Source: Caulifigura coniformis (lineage in GTDB: Bacteria; Planctomycetota; Planctomycetia; Planctomycetales; Planctomycetaceae). From it: 64,000 nt of DNA. The translations under genes and the position numbers were made by a program. Shown here piece by piece: positions 61,689 through 64,000 of this stretch (positions are counted from its first letter, which is position 1; the number at the start of each line of letters is the position of its first letter). The stretch is from contig NZ_CP036271.1 in assembly GCF_007745175.1 (NCBI RefSeq), positions 5,902,314-5,966,313 of the forward strand, written 5' to 3'. The notes under the pieces are model-generated. The model worked only from the letters and a program-made list of their open reading frames with translations. It searched no databases and was not told the DNA's origin.

Positions 61689-64000
61689 TCAGAATTTCGG
61701 GAATGGCGAGCCCTGTGGGGTCGGTTTCGATTTCGGGATTCGGATGTGCAGGTTCCGTCCCGGCGGGACCGGGCCTTCCAGCGGGAACGGGTCTGCCTCT
61801 TTGCGAGGACTCAATGCGTCGGTTCGCGGAGCGGGCGGGGGGAGCGGGCCGGCCTGGATCATGACGGCGTCGCTGGGGGCGGGCGTCTCGGCGACGCTTG
61901 TCCGCTGTTTGGGCTCGACGCTGTTCAGCAGCCGCTCGCGAATACGGAGCCGCAGTTCTTCGGTACAGCCGGCATGCCAGGTGATGCGGCCCGCTTGCCA
62001 GTCGGCGGCGAGGACGCCGTTCACATAGGCGACGCGGTTCCCCGCCTGGGCCGGAATCCGCGGCCCGCTTGTAATGATGCCGGCGAGGTTCAGAGGGTCG
62101 GCCGCCGAGAAGACGACGGTTTCGGATCGGGAATCATCGGCCCGGAGCTTGCGGAGTGTGGCGACCGTTTCGGCCGCGCAATACTGCTCGCCGGCCACGC
62201 CCTTGATGAATCGTCCGCCACGGATCTCGCCGCGGGCTTCCATGCGGCGATACACGCGGACGAGTTCCCACCATTTCGGAGCCCCACTCTCGCGGTCGAG
62301 CAGGTCGCGGTAGACGACGCCCCAGCGGCGCAGGAGCTGCCACGCCCAATGCTCAACGGTTTCATTTCGCGAGGAAGAGGTCCCCGCCGGACCGCGACGA
62401 TCGGATGCCCGTTCTCCGGCGCGCGGTGAAGCGGGAGCTTCGCCATCACCTCTGGTCCGCCAGAGTGACCAGCGTCCGACGCTCTGCGATGAACGGCGCT
62501 TCCGAATGAGCTTGGCCATCGTCGGCGCTCCGGACAGCGCCGACTCGCCGGTCGTCGATTCGCGGACGAGGTTTCGCAGTCCTGAAAAACCATCGGCCGT
62601 AATGAAGCCACGGGCTACGAGCTCGCCGAGGACGTCTTCGACCTGCGACGGCAGGAGCTTCGCCGCCGTTTGAATGTCGGTCGAAAACATGGCGCCACGC
62701 GCCTGCAGCAACTCCACGACTTCCTGGGCAGGTGAGCTGAGGTCTTCCACACGCGTTTCTCCCGCGGTCTCGACCAGCCATTCGCGGTCTTCCCGGAGAA
62801 ACAGCGAGATCGGCGCCACCCGTGTGAGGCTGGCCGTCGGTCGCGATTTCTCGGGATCGCGGGCAGGGGGATGCAGGCGTCCCCAGGTCACTTCGCCGGA
62901 AAGCGAGAGCTCATCGAGCCATTCCTTGCGGTAATTCTCGACTCGCAGCGGGAGGATGTCCCGTTCCCAGCAGACGGTCGGAATATCAAGCCCCTGGAGC
63001 TGACCGACCACTTCGAACAGGCCATTCGCTCCCTGGCGACGGCAGCCAGTCATCACTCCCTGATGACGGAAGAGGAACCGCTGGTAGGTCGCGGCGTCGA
63101 CGGGCTGCACATCACGACGCAGGCCGGCAATCGTCAGCCGATGGATGCGGCTGAGGAGCGCGCGGTGGCACCATTCGACATTCCGGGACTTGTCGTTGAG
63201 CCCCCCGGAGATCGCCGGGGGAGTGGCAAGCGTCTCTTCGGCGGCCTTGGCCGCGGCCCGGGCATCGGCCCTCTCAAACTCCCTGGCCTCAGGCTCACGC
63301 TCGAGAAAACCGCCCTCGCGGAACTGACCGCGGATGACGATGCCTTCTGCTTCAATTGCTTCCAGGGCCGTGAATACTTCGGATTCGCTGAGGCCCAGAG
63401 TCTCGGCAATCTCGATGGCCGTCATCGGGCCGGCGGACTCCACGAATCCGCGGATCATCGTGACGCGGACTTCGACGTCGTCCCAGTCGTGGCGGACGGT
63501 GGAAGGGGCCACGAGCGGCGGAGTCGACTCGATGCCTTTCCACAGCGTCTGGATGGCCGGCCAGCGCTCGGTGGGAACCCAGGCATGAACCCCATCCGGC
63601 CGCGTGACGCTGGCGGCGCGGCCGGCCTTTTCCAGTTGGAGATAAAATGGCTGCCAGTGTGACTCCGCCCGCACCGCGAAACGGGACTGGAGGACATCGT
63701 GCAGTTCGTCGGCCGAGCGAATGAGCGGCTGCGCTTCGCCGATGACGGTCTCGATTGCCTGCGGATCGAGCTTGCCGAGGTCGCGAAGCTCTTCCGGGTT
63801 GAGTGTCCGGCGCGTCGAGACGGCCCGGGCCCGGCGTTCCTGCACCTCGCCGCCGTCGAGGAACGCATACGGATTCGCATTCAGGAGTTCATAGGTGAAG
63901 GGAGACGGTTCCCGGGTGTCGCGGGCGACAAATGTGATCTCCCCTTTCTCGACGCGCTCCAGCACTTTCATCAGGCCCGCCAGGTCGACCGCCTCGTACA
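61689..64000 (-). CDS. lhr: Lhr-type ATP-dependent helicase, C-terminal part (5' truncated)
   Basis: The frame is open beyond the window edge: YEAVDLAGL precedes the first internal Met (63971), so the N-terminal helicase domains lie outside. The visible ~770 residues match the C-terminal half of large Lhr-like superfamily 2 helicases: DLAGLMKVLERVEKGEI, EPSPFTYELLNANPYAFLDG, VEVRVTMIRGFVESAGPMTAIEIAETLGL (a winged helix), GWCHR-like EWCHRALLSRIHRLTIAGLRRDVQPV and WWELVRVYRRMEARGEIRGGRFIKGVAGEQYC. It has a low-complexity insert (about 500-540). Lhr helicases act in DNA or RNA repair. The gene faces the lipoprotein gene. Confidence 0.88.
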   Translation of the reverse strand, partial: YEAVDLAGLMKVLERVEKGEITFVARDTREPSPFTYELLNANPYAFLDGGEVQERRARAVSTRRTLNPEELRDLGKLDPQAIETVIGEAQPLIRSADELHDVLQSRFAVRAESHWQPFYLQLEKAGRAASVTRPDGVHAWVPTERWPAIQTLWKGIESTPPLVAPSTVRHDWDDVEVRVTMIRGFVESAGPMTAIEIAETLGLSESEVFTALEAIEAEGIVIRGQFREGGFLEREPEAREFERADARAAAKAAEETLATPPAISGGLNDKSRNVEWCHRALLSRIHRLTIAGLRRDVQPVDAATYQRFLFRHQGVMTGCRRQGANGLFEVVGQLQGLDIPTVCWERDILPLRVENYRKEWLDELSLSGEVTWGRLHPPARDPEKSRPTASLTRVAPISLFLREDREWLVETAGETRVEDLSSPAQEVVELLQARGAMFSTDIQTAAKLLPSQVEDVLGELVARGFITADGFSGLRNLVRESTTGESALSGAPTMAKLIRKRRSSQSVGRWSLWRTRGDGEAPASPRAGERASDRRGPAGTSSSRNETVEHWAWQLLRRWGVVYRDLLDRESGAPKWWELVRVYRRMEARGEIRGGRFIKGVAGEQYCAAETVATLRKLRADDSRSETVVFSAADPLNLAGIITSGPRIPAQAGNRVAYVNGVLAADWQAGRITWHAGCTEELRLRIRERLLNSVEPKQRTSVAETPAPSDAVMIQAGPLPPPAPRTDALSPRKEADPFPLEGPVPPGRNLHIRIPKSKPTPQGSPFPKF

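Overview
The window looks like chromosome of a planctomycete. The base composition is GC-rich. It carries many families typical of that phylum: a DUF1501 Tat-exported protein, Gfo/Idh/MocA oxidoreductases with Tat signals, CXXCH di-heme oxidoreductases, an NPCBM carbohydrate-binding module, a large PknB-type kinase fused to a predicted exported beta-helix, a squalene-cyclase-repeat protein in front of MoxR/DUF58/BatA, and an EF-G paralogue. Genus and species cannot be read from the sequence. I see no transposase, integrase, phage gene, CRISPR array or rRNA.

Layout. 1-7296: one dense plus-strand run made of the tail of a coiled-coil gene, two exported proteins with cysteine clusters, an NPCBM protein and three tandem TolB-like propeller paralogues; several genes overlap by a few bases. 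7383-12117: a well-formed sigma70-like promoter, a 1354-aa membrane Ser/Thr kinase and a 4-TM protein. 12337-21781: housekeeping genes acs, purN, a minus-strand PRC-barrel protein, mutL, an SGNH hydrolase, serS and an FAH-family enzyme with a clear terminator. 21839-27594: mostly minus-strand genes for a CPA2 antiporter, a Gfo/Idh/MocA protein, msrB, ohr, a VOC protein and a small membrane protein. 27926-33335: DUF1501 protein, hypothetical proteins, a phosphoesterase, gluQ and tRNA-Thr(CGT). 33431-38557: a minus-strand efflux operon (MarR regulator, TolC-like lipoprotein, HlyD-like adaptor) whose adaptor ends in two EF-hands. 38890-43312: an exported trypsin-fold protease candidate and an EF-G-like GTPase framed by RNA hairpins. 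43400-47779: an exported TPR/coiled-coil protein and two tandem di-heme oxidoreductases. 47997-58526: an M20 peptidase, then a plus-strand run of PQQ propeller, SIMPL, prenyltransferase-repeat, MoxR, DUF58 and BatA genes, then ubiX. 58527-59162: a hairpin-rich gap without a gene. 59163-64000: a MobA-GNAT fusion, a membrane-anchored protein, a lipoprotein and, convergent, the C-terminal part of an Lhr-type helicase cut by the window end.

How the genes work together. The two long plus-strand runs (1-7.3 kb and 49.5-57.7 kb) look like cell-envelope modules: membrane-anchored coiled-coil, propeller and VWA proteins with a MoxR chaperone ATPase. The efflux operon has a regulator, outer-membrane channel and adaptor but no inner-membrane pump. 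msrB and ohr form a small oxidative-damage repair pair. The most unusual points are the MobA-GNAT fusion with an internal ribosome-binding site, the EF-hand-tailed efflux adaptor and its 149-bp overlap with the channel gene, the paired cysteine clusters in neighbouring coiled-coil proteins, and the structured RNA regions around the EF-G paralogue and after ubiX. All functional statements come from reading motifs by eye; no database search was run.
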